In this document: positions 10,002 through 18,017 of the stretch, in pieces
Numbering within the stretch: position 1 is the stretch's first letter
Layout of the letters: every line of letters starts with the position of its first letter
Assembly: GCA_003427395.1 (NCBI GenBank)
Contig: BFEA01000479.1
Span: 312,168 to 342,067 of the forward strand
Length of the DNA: 29,900 nt
Origin: Chara braunii
Lineage: Eukaryota; Streptophyta; Charophyceae; Charales; Characeae
Direction: 5' to 3'
The notes under the pieces: model-generated
Told to the model about the DNA's origin: nothing
What the model saw: the letters and a program-made list of their open reading frames with translations, nothing else
Database searches by the model: none
Translations under genes and position numbers: made by a program

Positions 10002-11267
10002 TTACTTAGATAACTGAATCCTCTTTCCTCTCCTTGAGGTTACTGTAGGAATCAGATCTGGGTCTCTGAATATCAACTTACGAAGTCTAGAACCTGATAC
10101 CATGTCATGGACCCTGGATCCGTCAATTTCTGAAATTTCATAGACCTTGCCTTCCGCCTCTCCTGTGATTCCGTAAGGACCAAGCCATCTGGGCTCCAAC
10201 CGTTTAGTCCATTGTGTCTCAAGAGAACTGTCAAACAAAAAGACAACATCTCCAATCTTCAATTTCTCTTTTCTTATATACCTTTTCTTGTTCCATCTTT
10301 CTTGATCTGATAGCCTGCTGGATGCCATCCTCTCTGCAGCATCCATCATTGCCTGATCAACTTCTGATATTTGCTTCATTCTAATATGAAGAAGCTCTGA
10401 GATAGAATACTCTCTGTCACTTTCTTGACTTGACCATGTCTTGACAATACTTTCAATTGGCAATGTAGCATATCGGCCGTACCACAGAGTAAATGGTGCA
10501 TAGCCAGTAGTTCTCTTGACTGTGATGTTGTCAGCATACACAGCAGCCCTTAATACCCTTGGCCAGTTACTGAGATTTCCTTCACACCACTTGGCCAATG
10601 AATCTTTCAGAGTTTTGTGACCTCTTTCAACAGGTGCATTCGCTTGAGGATGGTAAGTAGTCACATACCGAATTCTGACACCCAATCTGAGTGTAGTTCT
10701 TCTGACAATTTCATTTCTGAACTTTGATCCTCTGTCTGAGACAAATTCTCTGATGAAAGGATACCTGAGGTAGACTTCCTCTATCCAATCAGTCACTTGC
10801 TCGACTGTTTTCCTTTTCAGAGTTTTTACCTCAACGTATCCAGAGAAATTATCTCTCATGTTTAGTATGTATCTCATCCCACCTTTGCTTGGAGGCATAG
10901 TGATGAGATCCAGATGAATTCTACTACCTGGCTTTACCAGGATTGTACGGAATAGAGGTTCAATCATCCTTGTGGTAGACCTTTTCTGATATAAGATACA
11001 TGATTTACAATATCTGAAAATCATGTCTCTCATGCCAGGCCAAGAGTAGAGTTTGACAGTCCTGGAGTAGGTTGCCTCAACAGCCCTATGACCACCAACA
11101 ACCCCCTCGTGCAGGGCAACAATTATCTCTAACTGCCTCTCTTTACCACAGACCACTCTTAGTGGAGGCAGGTCTCCCTTACCATCCACAAGGAGATGTC
11201 CTCTTTTTAATTTGAATTTCTTTCTTGAATTTTTACAATAATATTCTTTTAGCTGCGCTTTTTCCAT
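10002..11267 (-). CDS. Integrase (pol, INT domain)
   Basis: This 421-residue frame (ATG at 11267) encodes a complete retroviral-type integrase, which inserts the cDNA into host chromosomes. The zinc-binding HHCC domain is H53, H60, C87, C90. The catalytic DD35E triad is D120 (HLDLI), D178 (VSDRGSKF) and E214 (APVERGHK), with 35 residues between the last two. The C-terminal part has the expected GDVVFL and RWLGPYGI motifs, and I see no chromodomain. It lies in a different frame from RT-RNase H. Sequence resembling the usual connection upstream of HHCC continues in this frame before the ATG, so the frame was probably once fused to RT. The HLDLITMPPSKGG and ANAPVERGH blocks resemble integrases of the basidiomycete-type Ty3 lineage. 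Confidence 0.97.
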   Translation of the reverse strand: MEKAQLKEYYCKNSRKKFKLKRGHLLVDGKGDLPPLRVVCGKERQLEIIVALHEGVVGGHRAVEATYSRTVKLYSWPGMRDMIFRYCKSCILYQKRSTTRMIEPLFRTILVKPGSRIHLDLITMPPSKGGMRYILNMRDNFSGYVEVKTLKRKTVEQVTDWIEEVYLRYPFIREFVSDRGSKFRNEIVRRTTLRLGVRIRYVTTYHPQANAPVERGHKTLKDSLAKWCEGNLSNWPRVLRAAVYADNITVKRTTGYAPFTLWYGRYATLPIESIVKTWSSQESDREYSISELLHIRMKQISEVDQAMMDAAERMASSRLSDQERWNKKRYIRKEKLKIGDVVFLFDSSLETQWTKRLEPRWLGPYGITGEAEGKVYEISEIDGSRVHDMVSGSRLRKLIFRDPDLIPTVTSRRGKRIQLSK

Positions 11268-11416
11268 CTTCTTGCCAATCTCTTGATAATTTTCATCATA
11301 TTTTTCAAATAAGAAAATATCTCTTCTTCCTTCTTTTCACTCTCTTCTTCTTCCTTTGAACCTGAACTTTCCCCAATTTCATGAGCAGTCACTACTTCTG
11401 CATTAACTCTAGAATA
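11268..11416 (-). pseudogene. Interrupted RT-integrase linker
   Basis: After the RT-RNase H stop (TGA at 11417-11419) the same frame stays open for about 50 more codons encoding an acidic, lysine-rich linker. The integrase frame, by contrast, opens at a TGA near the acidic stretch and runs into the ATG at 11267. Joining RT-RH to INT would therefore need both a stop read-through and a frame change. I see no canonical slippery site. The simplest view is mutational decay of a single pol, with separate initiation of INT as the alternative. Confidence 0.6.
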
Positions 11417-13291
11417 TCAATCGTTTGATTCATCTTCTTCCTCTTTCTCTAGAATAGACTCATAAACGTATGCGCTTGGGATTTCACCCGAGCTGTCTCT
11501 CTCTTCTGGACACAGACTCCACCGGTACGAGCATGAAACTTCATAATCCTCGTCATCTTTTTCATTAAGGATATTATCAACATAGGCAGATTCTTCAATT
11601 GTTCCATTCACATCTTCTTCTTCTTCTTCTCGCCACTCAATCCGGCTTAAGCCATCCGCTCCGTTTTTCTCAGTGGGAATCTTTTCCAGCTTAAAATCAT
11701 ATGTCCAGATGAAAGCGATCCACGTACTGACTGTCGGATCTACCTGTTGGTGGTTTTTAATGAAACCTATCACAACAGATGCATCAGTCCTCAGGATGAA
11801 TCTCCTTGCGAAAACGTAGTGCCTGAAACATCTGAGGCTATGGATGATTGACAGTAGCTCTTTCCTGAATTGGGTGTCGCCTCTTTCTGTAGAATTGAGG
11901 GTTCTACTTTCAAATCTCAGAGGTCTCTCTCTCCCATTTTCATCTTTCTGAATAAGAACTCCATCCAGAGCAACCGGTCCTCCATCTGCCTCAATGATGA
12001 AAGGTCTTGTCTCCTCATCATCATAATATGGTACTCCCAGCACCACACCACCATCTCTTAGTTTTTCTTGCAATGTTTTAGCTGCGACCTGTCTTTTATC
12101 ATTCCATGTGAAACTAGCCCCTTGTCTTACCATTTCCCTTAGGGGCTCTGCAATGACAACAAAATGAGGAATAAAAATCCTCCAGAATCCATAGACTCCC
12201 AAGAAACTCCTGACGCCTGTCACTCTTTTGAGAGGCAGAGGCCAGTTCAAGATTTTGTCTATCTTCTTGGGGTCTGGACTCCTACCCTTGGAGAAACATC
12301 TGAAGCCCAAGATTATCACTTCTGGTTGAAAGAGAAGGGACTTTGGTCCACTGACAGTCAGATTGTACTTCTTAAGTCTCTCTAGGACCATCTTTACTCC
12401 TTCAGCATGTTCCGAGACAAACTTTCTGACCCCCCCTGCGACCAAAGTCTCATCTCTTACCAAGGGTCCTTTTACAGGATTATCATCAATGTAGGGACTG
12501 GTTATTTCAGGAGAAATATCCTGCATGACTTTGATCATATCCCTTTGAACCACTGCCACTCCGTTAGTCCAGCCCTGAGGTACCACACACATCTGAACAA
12601 ACCCCCTCGGCGTGTGCATGACAGTCATGGGTCGGCTAGTGGGATCAATAGGGAACTGATTATAGCCAGAATAGAGATCAAATAGAGAATAAATACATCG
12701 ACCAGCAAATGATTCAGCGAAGAGATCAACATTAGGAAGACTACCTGCATCACGTACCGTCACAGAATTGAGCTTATGAAGATTCTGTATCCATCTGAGC
12801 CCGCCCCCTGGTTTCCAGAAACAAAACCAGTGGTTAGCATACGGTCCATCAGCAGGTTCAGCAACATTAGATGCAATTTTTTTCTTAAGATACTTCACAA
12901 CTTCTGCCTCTTTCTTCAGGGCATACTTGGTTGGCCTATCATTCCATGGAACATGATCAACTGTCCAAATCTTGACCATCTTAATCATGTCCACGTCTAA
13001 TCGCCCTCTCTCTTCGTCATTAAAGGAGAAAGCACTAGAGAATTCCTGACACATCTTGAAGATATATTTTTTCTCTGTAGGCAGGATAAACTGATCCGAG
13101 TCTATCTTCATTGTGTCAAACCTCTCTTTGGTGACCCTATTTTTCAGTTTCGCTGACTCTCTCAGTGCTTTTATAATCTTCCTCTCCTTTTCCAATGTTT
13201 CATCATAATCTTTCTCTATTAGAACTGCCACCAGATTTTTCTTCACCCCCTTGGGCTTATTTTTTTTTTTTGACCCAGTGACTATTTTCCT
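11417..13291 (-). CDS. Reverse transcriptase-RNase H (pol), entered by -1 frameshift
   Basis: The frame encodes RT and RNase H, which copy the RNA into cDNA and remove the template. Numbering from a GTG at 13246, RT carries D190 (SLFDLYSGYNQ) and the YIDD box with D254 and D255. RNase H carries D421, E463, D488 and D531 (GADGLS). Both catalytic sets are intact. There is no nearby ATG start. The frame is open upstream through an A12 run to AGG at 13291, directly after a U UUU UUA slippery site in the protease frame, so translation by -1 frameshift from protease is expected. The tail after RNase H (about 75 residues) is acidic and of unknown role. YIDD and the VRDAG and PVKGP blocks are unlike the common plant gypsy clades (YVDD or YIDD with other flanks) and recall basidiomycete elements. 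Confidence 0.97.
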   Translation of the reverse strand, partial: RKIVTGSKKKNKPKGVKKNLVAVLIEKDYDETLEKERKIIKALRESAKLKNRVTKERFDTMKIDSDQFILPTEKKYIFKMCQEFSSAFSFNDEERGRLDVDMIKMVKIWTVDHVPWNDRPTKYALKKEAEVVKYLKKKIASNVAEPADGPYANHWFCFWKPGGGLRWIQNLHKLNSVTVRDAGSLPNVDLFAESFAGRCIYSLFDLYSGYNQFPIDPTSRPMTVMHTPRGFVQMCVVPQGWTNGVAVVQRDMIKVMQDISPEITSPYIDDNPVKGPLVRDETLVAGGVRKFVSEHAEGVKMVLERLKKYNLTVSGPKSLLFQPEVIILGFRCFSKGRSPDPKKIDKILNWPLPLKRVTGVRSFLGVYGFWRIFIPHFVVIAEPLREMVRQGASFTWNDKRQVAAKTLQEKLRDGGVVLGVPYYDDEETRPFIIEADGGPVALDGVLIQKDENGRERPLRFESRTLNSTERGDTQFRKELLSIIHSLRCFRHYVFARRFILRTDASVVIGFIKNHQQVDPTVSTWIAFIWTYDFKLEKIPTEKNGADGLSRIEWREEEEEDVNGTIEESAYVDNILNEKDDEDYEVSCSYRWSLCPEERDSSGEIPSAYVYESILEKEEEDESND

Positions 13292-13297
13292 AAAAAA
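13243..13297 (-). promoter_or_regulatory. Programmed -1 frameshift signal between protease and RT
   Basis: In the protease frame the heptamer T TTT TTA occupies 13297-13291, three codons before the TAG stop (GGA, AAA, then TAG at 13284-13282). This is the canonical X XXY YYZ form and the same heptamer as used by HIV-1. A -1 shift enters exactly the RT frame, which is open from here on. After a 9-nt spacer, TCACTGGG (13281-13274) can pair with CCCA (13255-13252) and GTGA (13246-13243), leaving a 5-nt bulge AGGGG and an 18-nt A-rich loop. The pairing was done by eye and not scored. Confidence 0.75.
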
Positions 13298-14340
13298 GGG
13301 TGAGTCGATGCAAATCTCAATTTCATCTTTCCCCCTTTTGCAGTTTCTACAGCCTTCTTGAATGCTTCAATTTGCCCGTCCTCATCCTCGAGCTTACCAA
13401 GGGCTTTTATCATTTTCGAAACTTGATTGATTCCCACCGAAATCTCTTCTTTTGCTTCTTGTTTTCCCTCCTCCTTTAGTCTCTTTATCCTTTCAACAGA
13501 CTCTTCCTTTCTGAATGAATTAGCAGAAAGCTGATGCTTGAAATCATTCTTTGTGCAGACCATAAAGGTTTGTTCCTGAGCAGTTTCAGGATCTTGCAGG
13601 CCGATCCAGGATGACCCCTCATGTTTGAAAAATTGGACTGTCTCCATTCTATGCAAGAATGAAGTTCCCAACATACAGTTATGATCCAGGTCCGGCACAA
13701 ATCCCAATAATTTCACAGACATTGTCCCAACTCTGATGGGTAAGTTATCAATAAATCCTGCCACGAACAGCTCCCCTGCAATATTGCTTAATACATTTTT
13801 CGCAGGCCTATCAATAGTCAAATTACACGCCTCCATCATTCTTCGTGAAAGAAGTACCATCTCTGTCCCAGAGTCCACTAGGGCTAGAATCTTCACTTGA
13901 TTAATGCGAATTGTAAGGTGCCCATATCCCATGGTTGCGAACCTCATCTTGCAACCTGGTAGTGATCTGTTAACTTGGTTGGGAAAAACTGACCCCAAAT
14001 AATTAACTTCCAATTTTCTCTTGTCAATTAACTTCTTCAACTCTTCTCTCAGTTTAGGTGGTAATGTCATTGCTTCCTTGAAAGACAATGCCACTTCCGT
14101 TTCTTCCAGCATTTTAGCAATTACATCAGAAATCACTGTTCCATCATCAAAATCACTCTTGAGAATAAATTTTTTCTTTCTCCCCTTTTCATTCTTTTCT
14201 TGTGAGCGTTCCTGTTCAGGGTCATTAAGGATGTTAATAAGTGACTCCTCAGCCTTCTTTCTTTTCTTTTCCTCTATCATTTGAAGCGTCATACGGGTTT
14301 GATGGTTCCTCACTTCACCAATCCTGACACTAGGTTCCAT
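13282..14340 (-). CDS. Aspartic protease (pol, PR domain) with long N-terminal extension
   Basis: This 352-residue frame starts with ATG at 14340. The retropepsin active site is ALVDSGTEMVLLS with D156; the downstream HNCMLGTSFL block near residues 220-229 matches the conserved ILG region of retropepsins. About 140 highly charged residues precede the protease domain, and about 110 lysine/glutamate-rich residues follow it. The enzyme would cut the Gag and Pol polyproteins. Protease is in the -1 frame relative to gag and the 0 frame relative to the linker ORF at 14347-14529, from which it is separated by one TAA. It ends at the frameshift signal leading to RT. Confidence 0.88.
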   Translation of the reverse strand: MEPSVRIGEVRNHQTRMTLQMIEEKKRKKAEESLINILNDPEQERSQEKNEKGRKKKFILKSDFDDGTVISDVIAKMLEETEVALSFKEAMTLPPKLREELKKLIDKRKLEVNYLGSVFPNQVNRSLPGCKMRFATMGYGHLTIRINQVKILALVDSGTEMVLLSRRMMEACNLTIDRPAKNVLSNIAGELFVAGFIDNLPIRVGTMSVKLLGFVPDLDHNCMLGTSFLHRMETVQFFKHEGSSWIGLQDPETAQEQTFMVCTKNDFKHQLSANSFRKEESVERIKRLKEEGKQEAKEEISVGINQVSKMIKALGKLEDEDGQIEAFKKAVETAKGGKMKLRFASTHPFLGK

Positions 14341-14346
14341 GACGAG

Positions 14347-14529
14347 TTATGGGGGTAAATCGCCATGGAACGACACCATGCTGGCCAGAAAGCGAACCTT
14401 CTCATTGGAAGAGGATTCTACTAATTCAGAAGAGCTCTGAGAAGTAGACTTCCCTTCTAATGGAGACTCACTTATAAAAGTCTCACTAGGCACACACTCT
14501 GTCAACGTCAAGGACTGCAAAGATAGCAT
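14347..14529 (-). CDS. Short serine/glutamate-rich linker ORF between gag and protease
   Basis: Sixty codons beginning at an ATG that overlaps the gag C-terminus by 22 nt. It is in the -1 frame relative to gag and the same frame as protease, ending with TAA two codons before the protease ATG. It is rich in Ser and Glu and has no recognisable domain. It may be the remnant of the gag-protease connection, opened upstream to about 14565. I see no canonical slippery heptamer in the overlap. A short independent peptide is possible but unsupported. Confidence 0.45.
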   Translation of the reverse strand: MLSLQSLTLTECVPSETFISESPLEGKSTSQSSSELVESSSNEKVRFLASMVSFHGDLPP

Positions 14530-15749
14530 ATTCGTGGTATGAGGGGACTTGTTTCCTGTATCAATTCATTAGGCAATTTCCCAATGAGGGAATGAACATT
14601 CACATTGGTCTTTCTCTTCTTCTTAATCTTCATCTTTTCATCATGTTTAAGAGCAAGAAGCCTCATACCTCCTGGATGTCTAGGGTCCAACTTATTCCAC
14701 GAACTATCACAGACATGACCCATTGCATCTTTCTTTGCCACCCCACTTCTTACATCCTCCTCAAGAGGCTTGCAATAAGTGGTAGTATGACCCCTTTCAC
14801 CACAGTAGTAGCAAGTAAAACTTCTCTTAGGACGCTCATCATATTTCCTTCTTTCTCTGTTTCCTCCATCACCATTTTTTTCGTTCTTTTTGGGTCTGGA
14901 TGAATCCCCTTTCTTACCATAACTTTCGTTGTCGTCATTATCGTCGTCATCTTCCTCACTTTCAGCCTTTTTCTTTCCCCTGTCATCCACAACATGTGTT
15001 GCAGGCCTTGCAGGTATAAAATTAGCCATTACCTTCTGAAGAATATTCTCAGCAGTCAGATTGCTTCCCCTATTCATTCTATTCCTAGTCTCCCAATCCT
15101 TGGCCAAAGTACTGATCTGATTCAGTGACCATTTCTTATGGGAGACAATAGGTAAAGTTCTTATGATCGCAACCATTTCATCCCATCTGAGAGGGTAATG
15201 CTGAGCCTGCTTGAAAACTGCCCGTCTTTCAGTGTCAGTAAAATTTGTCAAAAATATATGGCATCTCTGAGCTTCATCCAAATAAGGGATTCTTCTTGCT
15301 GTTCGGATAAAGGTCTGAAGAAAAACGTTGAAAGTGTCATATTTAGCTCTTCTTATGTTGAGTAAGTCCTTAGTTGTTGTTGGAACTGAATTTTTCTCAA
15401 ATTTCCTTTTCAGTCTTTCCTTGACCTCTTCCCAGATAGTGACACCTTCCATTAGCGTCCGAACTGCCAGTCTTGAGTCAGTATCACAATAAGATAGAAG
15501 GTGTTTTAGCCATTGCTTATCTGTCCAGCCATAACTGAGTCCAAATAACTCATATTCGTTTAGGAAGTCATTAACTTGTGGCCCTCTGAAACATGGTATT
15601 CTCTCATCTGGTCTTTTTGCTCTTGCAATGTTTGACCCTTCGTTTATAGTATCAACTCTTTCAACCAACTCCCGTACAACTCTAACCAAGGCCTCTTCAT
15701 TGGTCCCTGCTGATGTACTCGGCCTTCCTCGTCCTGCCATCTTGACCAT
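14508..15749 (-). CDS. Gag capsid-nucleocapsid protein
   Basis: This is a 413-residue Gag from ATG at 15749 (another in-frame ATG lies at 15740). Residues about 45-230 are the capsid-like region typical of Ty3 Gag, with FLNEYELF, a WTDKQW block and conserved tryptophans. An acidic stretch (about 264-275) and a basic stretch lead to one CCHC zinc knuckle CYYCGERGHTTTYC at 313-326 (CX2CX4HX4C), which binds RNA. Gag forms the cytoplasmic particle in which reverse transcription occurs. It lies 23 nt downstream of ORF F and is the sixth ORF after the PBS, which is unusual since gag is normally first. Confidence 0.95.
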   Translation of the reverse strand: MVKMAGRGRPSTSAGTNEEALVRVVRELVERVDTINEGSNIARAKRPDERIPCFRGPQVNDFLNEYELFGLSYGWTDKQWLKHLLSYCDTDSRLAVRTLMEGVTIWEEVKERLKRKFEKNSVPTTTKDLLNIRRAKYDTFNVFLQTFIRTARRIPYLDEAQRCHIFLTNFTDTERRAVFKQAQHYPLRWDEMVAIIRTLPIVSHKKWSLNQISTLAKDWETRNRMNRGSNLTAENILQKVMANFIPARPATHVVDDRGKKKAESEEDDDDNDDNESYGKKGDSSRPKKNEKNGDGGNRERRKYDERPKRSFTCYYCGERGHTTTYCKPLEEDVRSGVAKKDAMGHVCDSSWNKLDPRHPGGMRLLALKHDEKMKIKKKRKTNVNVHSLIGKLPNELIQETSPLIPRICYLCSP

Positions 15750-15772
15750 AGATTTTTCCTTGATATTCTCTT

Positions 15773-15991
15773 CTATCTTTCTGTCACCCCCTGAGAATTC
15801 TGTACAAATAGGGTATAAGCAATAATTGATTGGGTAGTGATCAAGGGCAGTGTAATCCTTCTCAGTCTTTCAATGTAATCTTCAATCAACTCCGTCTCAT
15901 CATTCCTACTCAATTTTCTACCATACCTCTTTATAGTACCCCGAATCATAAAATATTTAGTTAGGTCTATAATCTCATAATCAAATTGCAT
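15773..15991 (-). CDS. Small ORF F, paralogue of E, unknown function (72 aa)
   Basis: ATG at 15991 lies three nucleotides after the stop of E and in the same frame, so read-through would fuse E and F. The sequence TELIEDYIERLRR, LITTQSIIAY and the terminal GVTER match DELEFLQPFLDRMRD, IIADQTEISY and GTTER of E, indicating tandem duplication. It has no known domain. It ends 23 nt before gag. The conservation of the pattern between E and F suggests it was once under selection. Confidence 0.55.
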   Translation of the reverse strand: MQFDYEIIDLTKYFMIRGTIKRYGRKLSRNDETELIEDYIERLRRITLPLITTQSIIAYTLFVQNSQGVTER

Positions 15992-15994
15992 TGT

Positions 15995-16285
15995 TTACAG
16001 CCCGCTATTGATCCTTCTTGCAAGAGAGACCCGTTCCTGAAAAGTGTGATATGATACTCTCTCAGTAGTTCCCACTTTCACCACCTTTAACAGATAGCTT
16101 ATCTCAGTCTGGTCAGCGATAATTCTCAAGGCAGAATCTCTCATGCGATCTAAGAAAGGCTGCAAAAACTCAAGCTCATCTAGGGTAGAAAGATTCCTGT
16201 CAGAGATCCGAAGAGTCCCTTCTACCTTGACTACTCTACCTTCCAACACAATTCCTAGTGTCAGCTGTTCAGTCAAACTAGACAT
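15995..16285 (-). CDS. Small ORF E, unknown function (96 aa)
   Basis: The ATG at 16285 follows the TAA of D by two nucleotides (TAAGAATG), an arrangement typical of termination-reinitiation. It encodes a beta-rich N-terminal part (LEGRVVKVEGTLRIS) and a likely helix-strand section shared with F (DELEFLQPFLDRMRD through GTTER). About 20 residues follow GTTER that are missing from F. I recognise no family, membrane segment or signal peptide. Confidence 0.58.
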   Translation of the reverse strand: MSSLTEQLTLGIVLEGRVVKVEGTLRISDRNLSTLDELEFLQPFLDRMRDSALRIIADQTEISYLLKVVKVGTTERVSYHTFQERVSLARRINSGL

Positions 16286-16287
16286 TC

Positions 16288-16836
16288 TTAAATATCATAA
16301 ACAATATATGAAAGGTAGATCTCAGGTTGGACATAATCAGTGATCTCGAATCTGTGTTCAAAGGCATTCAAAAGTAGGGATTTTATCATCACAGTGGAGT
16401 CATTTTCTCTTGCTCTACCAATCTCAGCAATAGCTTCCAACAGAGGCATCCAATCTCTCCTGCCTTCAAATCCCTTAGCAATTGAGAACTCAGGCAGCCT
16501 CTCAAATTGTCTTACTTCTTTTCCCCAGGTTACTTTTCTCTTTAACTTTTCAAGCCACTCCTTGATTCTTATGAGACTAATATAGGTTCCTGGATGACAC
16601 TTCAAGTAATCGTCTTCCTTTTCTAGGCCTGCTGGTACATAAATCTGTACGTCCAGACTACCAGTACTCAAGAATTTGACCACCGGGATGTGAAATACTA
16701 TGGGTCGCCTCACACAAGTCTCATATCTCAGACTCACAAAAGGGTTATCACACCCTATCACCTCATAGAGTTTACCCCTCACAGTAGTCACCCTGACTAC
16801 TGAGAGTATTCTTCTTGGACCCTCTTCACTTTCCAT
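16288..16836 (-). CDS. ORF D, divergent member of the A/B/C family (182 aa)
   Basis: I chose ATG at 16836; an open stretch upstream begins only with a TTG. It overlaps the 3' end of C by 40 nt in another frame. It has FLSTGSLDVQIYVPAG (near residues 55-70), which aligns with FLEGDAYDTRPYIKKG of B and with the corresponding segment of A. A tryptophan followed by hydrophobic residues (DWMPLLEAI) matches NWLPIINMV of B. It lacks the FPY motif and has an extra C-terminal section ending IYLSYIVYDI. It is not recognisable as any known Gag, Env or host protein. Confidence 0.6.
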   Translation of the reverse strand: MESEEGPRRILSVVRVTTVRGKLYEVIGCDNPFVSLRYETCVRRPIVFHIPVVKFLSTGSLDVQIYVPAGLEKEDDYLKCHPGTYISLIRIKEWLEKLKRKVTWGKEVRQFERLPEFSIAKGFEGRRDWMPLLEAIAEIGRARENDSTVMIKSLLLNAFEHRFEITDYVQPEIYLSYIVYDI

Positions 16837-17291
16837 GCAAACTTTATCATGACATACCAATTGTTTTTAGATAGATTAATATCAGGTAAAGGAGGGTCTG
16901 AGAGTCCATCAAAAACAACAATTCGAGTCGATCCAGTGAAGCATTTGTTCTCTCTCTCAAGCCTCCCTTTTTCTTCTAGTACTACCTTTTCAGCAAATCC
17001 CCAGCATCTCCCATACACTGCATCAGCACTTCTTTCTTTTGTAACATAGATTCTCACATCATACACATCCAGATCCGTAAAATAGAATGTCAGTGCATAT
17101 AACCGTTTCTGCTCCCATCCGCTCTCGACCATCTCATACCTGACAACTTCATATGGAAATGTCTCTCTCTTGCTTAGAGTATTCAACGACCTTAGGAGAC
17201 ATTCGACCTTCTCTTGACGTGGACCCGAACCTCTGCCAAAGTTTGACCTTCTTTGTCTGATTACTTCTGCTGAAATCTCTTCAGCTCTCAT
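16797..17291 (-). CDS. ORF C, member of the A/B/C family (164 aa)
   Basis: ATG at 17291 overlaps the stop of B in ATGAGAGCTGA, an 11-nt overlap. A basic N-terminal segment (QRRSNFGRGSGPRQ, about residues 12-26) precedes the shared core: TFPYEVV (44-50), DVYDVRIYVTKE (75-86), CWGFAEKV...EEKGRL, and NNWYVMIKF. The core is spaced as in A and B. The basic segment could contact nucleic acid, but this is a guess from composition. The start is supported by the compact overlap and the absence of other ATGs nearby. Confidence 0.63.
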   Translation of the reverse strand: MRAEEISAEVIRQRRSNFGRGSGPRQEKVECLLRSLNTLSKRETFPYEVVRYEMVESGWEQKRLYALTFYFTDLDVYDVRIYVTKERSADAVYGRCWGFAEKVVLEEKGRLERENKCFTGSTRIVVFDGLSDPPLPDINLSKNNWYVMIKFAWKVKRVQEEYSQ

Positions 17292-17694
17292 GACCACCGT
17301 TTCTTTTCTCCATTGTCAATACCATGTTGATTATTGGCAGCCAGTTAGTCCCATTACAATAACTGTTAGGTATAGGAGGGATTGGAACAGTTTCATATGT
17401 CACTGATATTAAACCCCATTCCACTTTCTTCCTCTGCTTAATTAATTCTGCCTTCTCGTCATAAAGAGACTGGATTGCAATTTCCCATAACTCGTTGAAG
17501 GTCTCACCATCGTCACTATCTCCCTTCTTGATATAGGGACGGGTATCATAAGCATCTCCCTCCAAGAAGCGAGCCAACACTACGCTGATGGCTGAATTGC
17601 CAGAGCGATAGACCCAACAATGCTCATACTGATAGGGGAATATTCCTTTGGTAGTTACTTTCGAGAGTTCTCTCAATGCATCAGAAGTTAACAT
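17281..17694 (-). CDS. ORF B, first ORF after the PBS, A/B/C family (137 aa)
   Basis: The first ATG is at 17694, about 320 nt downstream of the PBS; an upstream in-frame stop lies at 17743-17745. The core has GIFPYQYEHCW (residues 18-28), ARFLEGDAYDTRPYIKKGD (41-59), LWEIAIQ and a TNWLPIINM segment. The same elements are spaced similarly in ORF A of the LTR and ORF C. No known domain was recognised. Position directly after the leader suggests it is translated from the full-length RNA unless the upstream LTR ORFs interfere. Confidence 0.63.
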   Translation of the reverse strand: MLTSDALRELSKVTTKGIFPYQYEHCWVYRSGNSAISVVLARFLEGDAYDTRPYIKKGDSDDGETFNELWEIAIQSLYDEKAELIKQRKKVEWGLISVTYETVPIPPIPNSYCNGTNWLPIINMVLTMEKRNGGHES

Positions 17695-18017
17695 TCTTGA
17701 TGAAATCCCCAAACTCTTGATTCTTCCTTTCTCTTCTCAGTATTCAGAGGACATCATAGGCTCATGAGGCATACCTGAATTCAAGTCTGATTCTCCTTGT
17801 TAATAATATCAATCTCCTTGTCCGGTCCAGTGCGGTACCTCACACAAAGAAGAGATAAGACACAGTTAGCGGCCGTACTTTCAAGAGAATCGAGACCCAG
17901 TAGAAATAATAAAATTAATTATGAAGCTCATAACATTGTCAGCAGTTCTCACGTCTTAATCAAAGCTCAAAGATGACGATGACCCAGGCTCGTTCCGGAC
18001 ACGAAAATCTTTTCATG
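17695..18017 (-). other. Leader between PBS and ORF B
   Basis: About 320 bp of internal leader, where the packaging signal would be expected. I see no gene, repeat or strong hairpin in it. Confidence 0.5.

Noticed and set aside
11870-13000. Plus-strand frames opposite RT
   Set aside because: Shadow frames on the antisense strand of the RT-RNase H gene.
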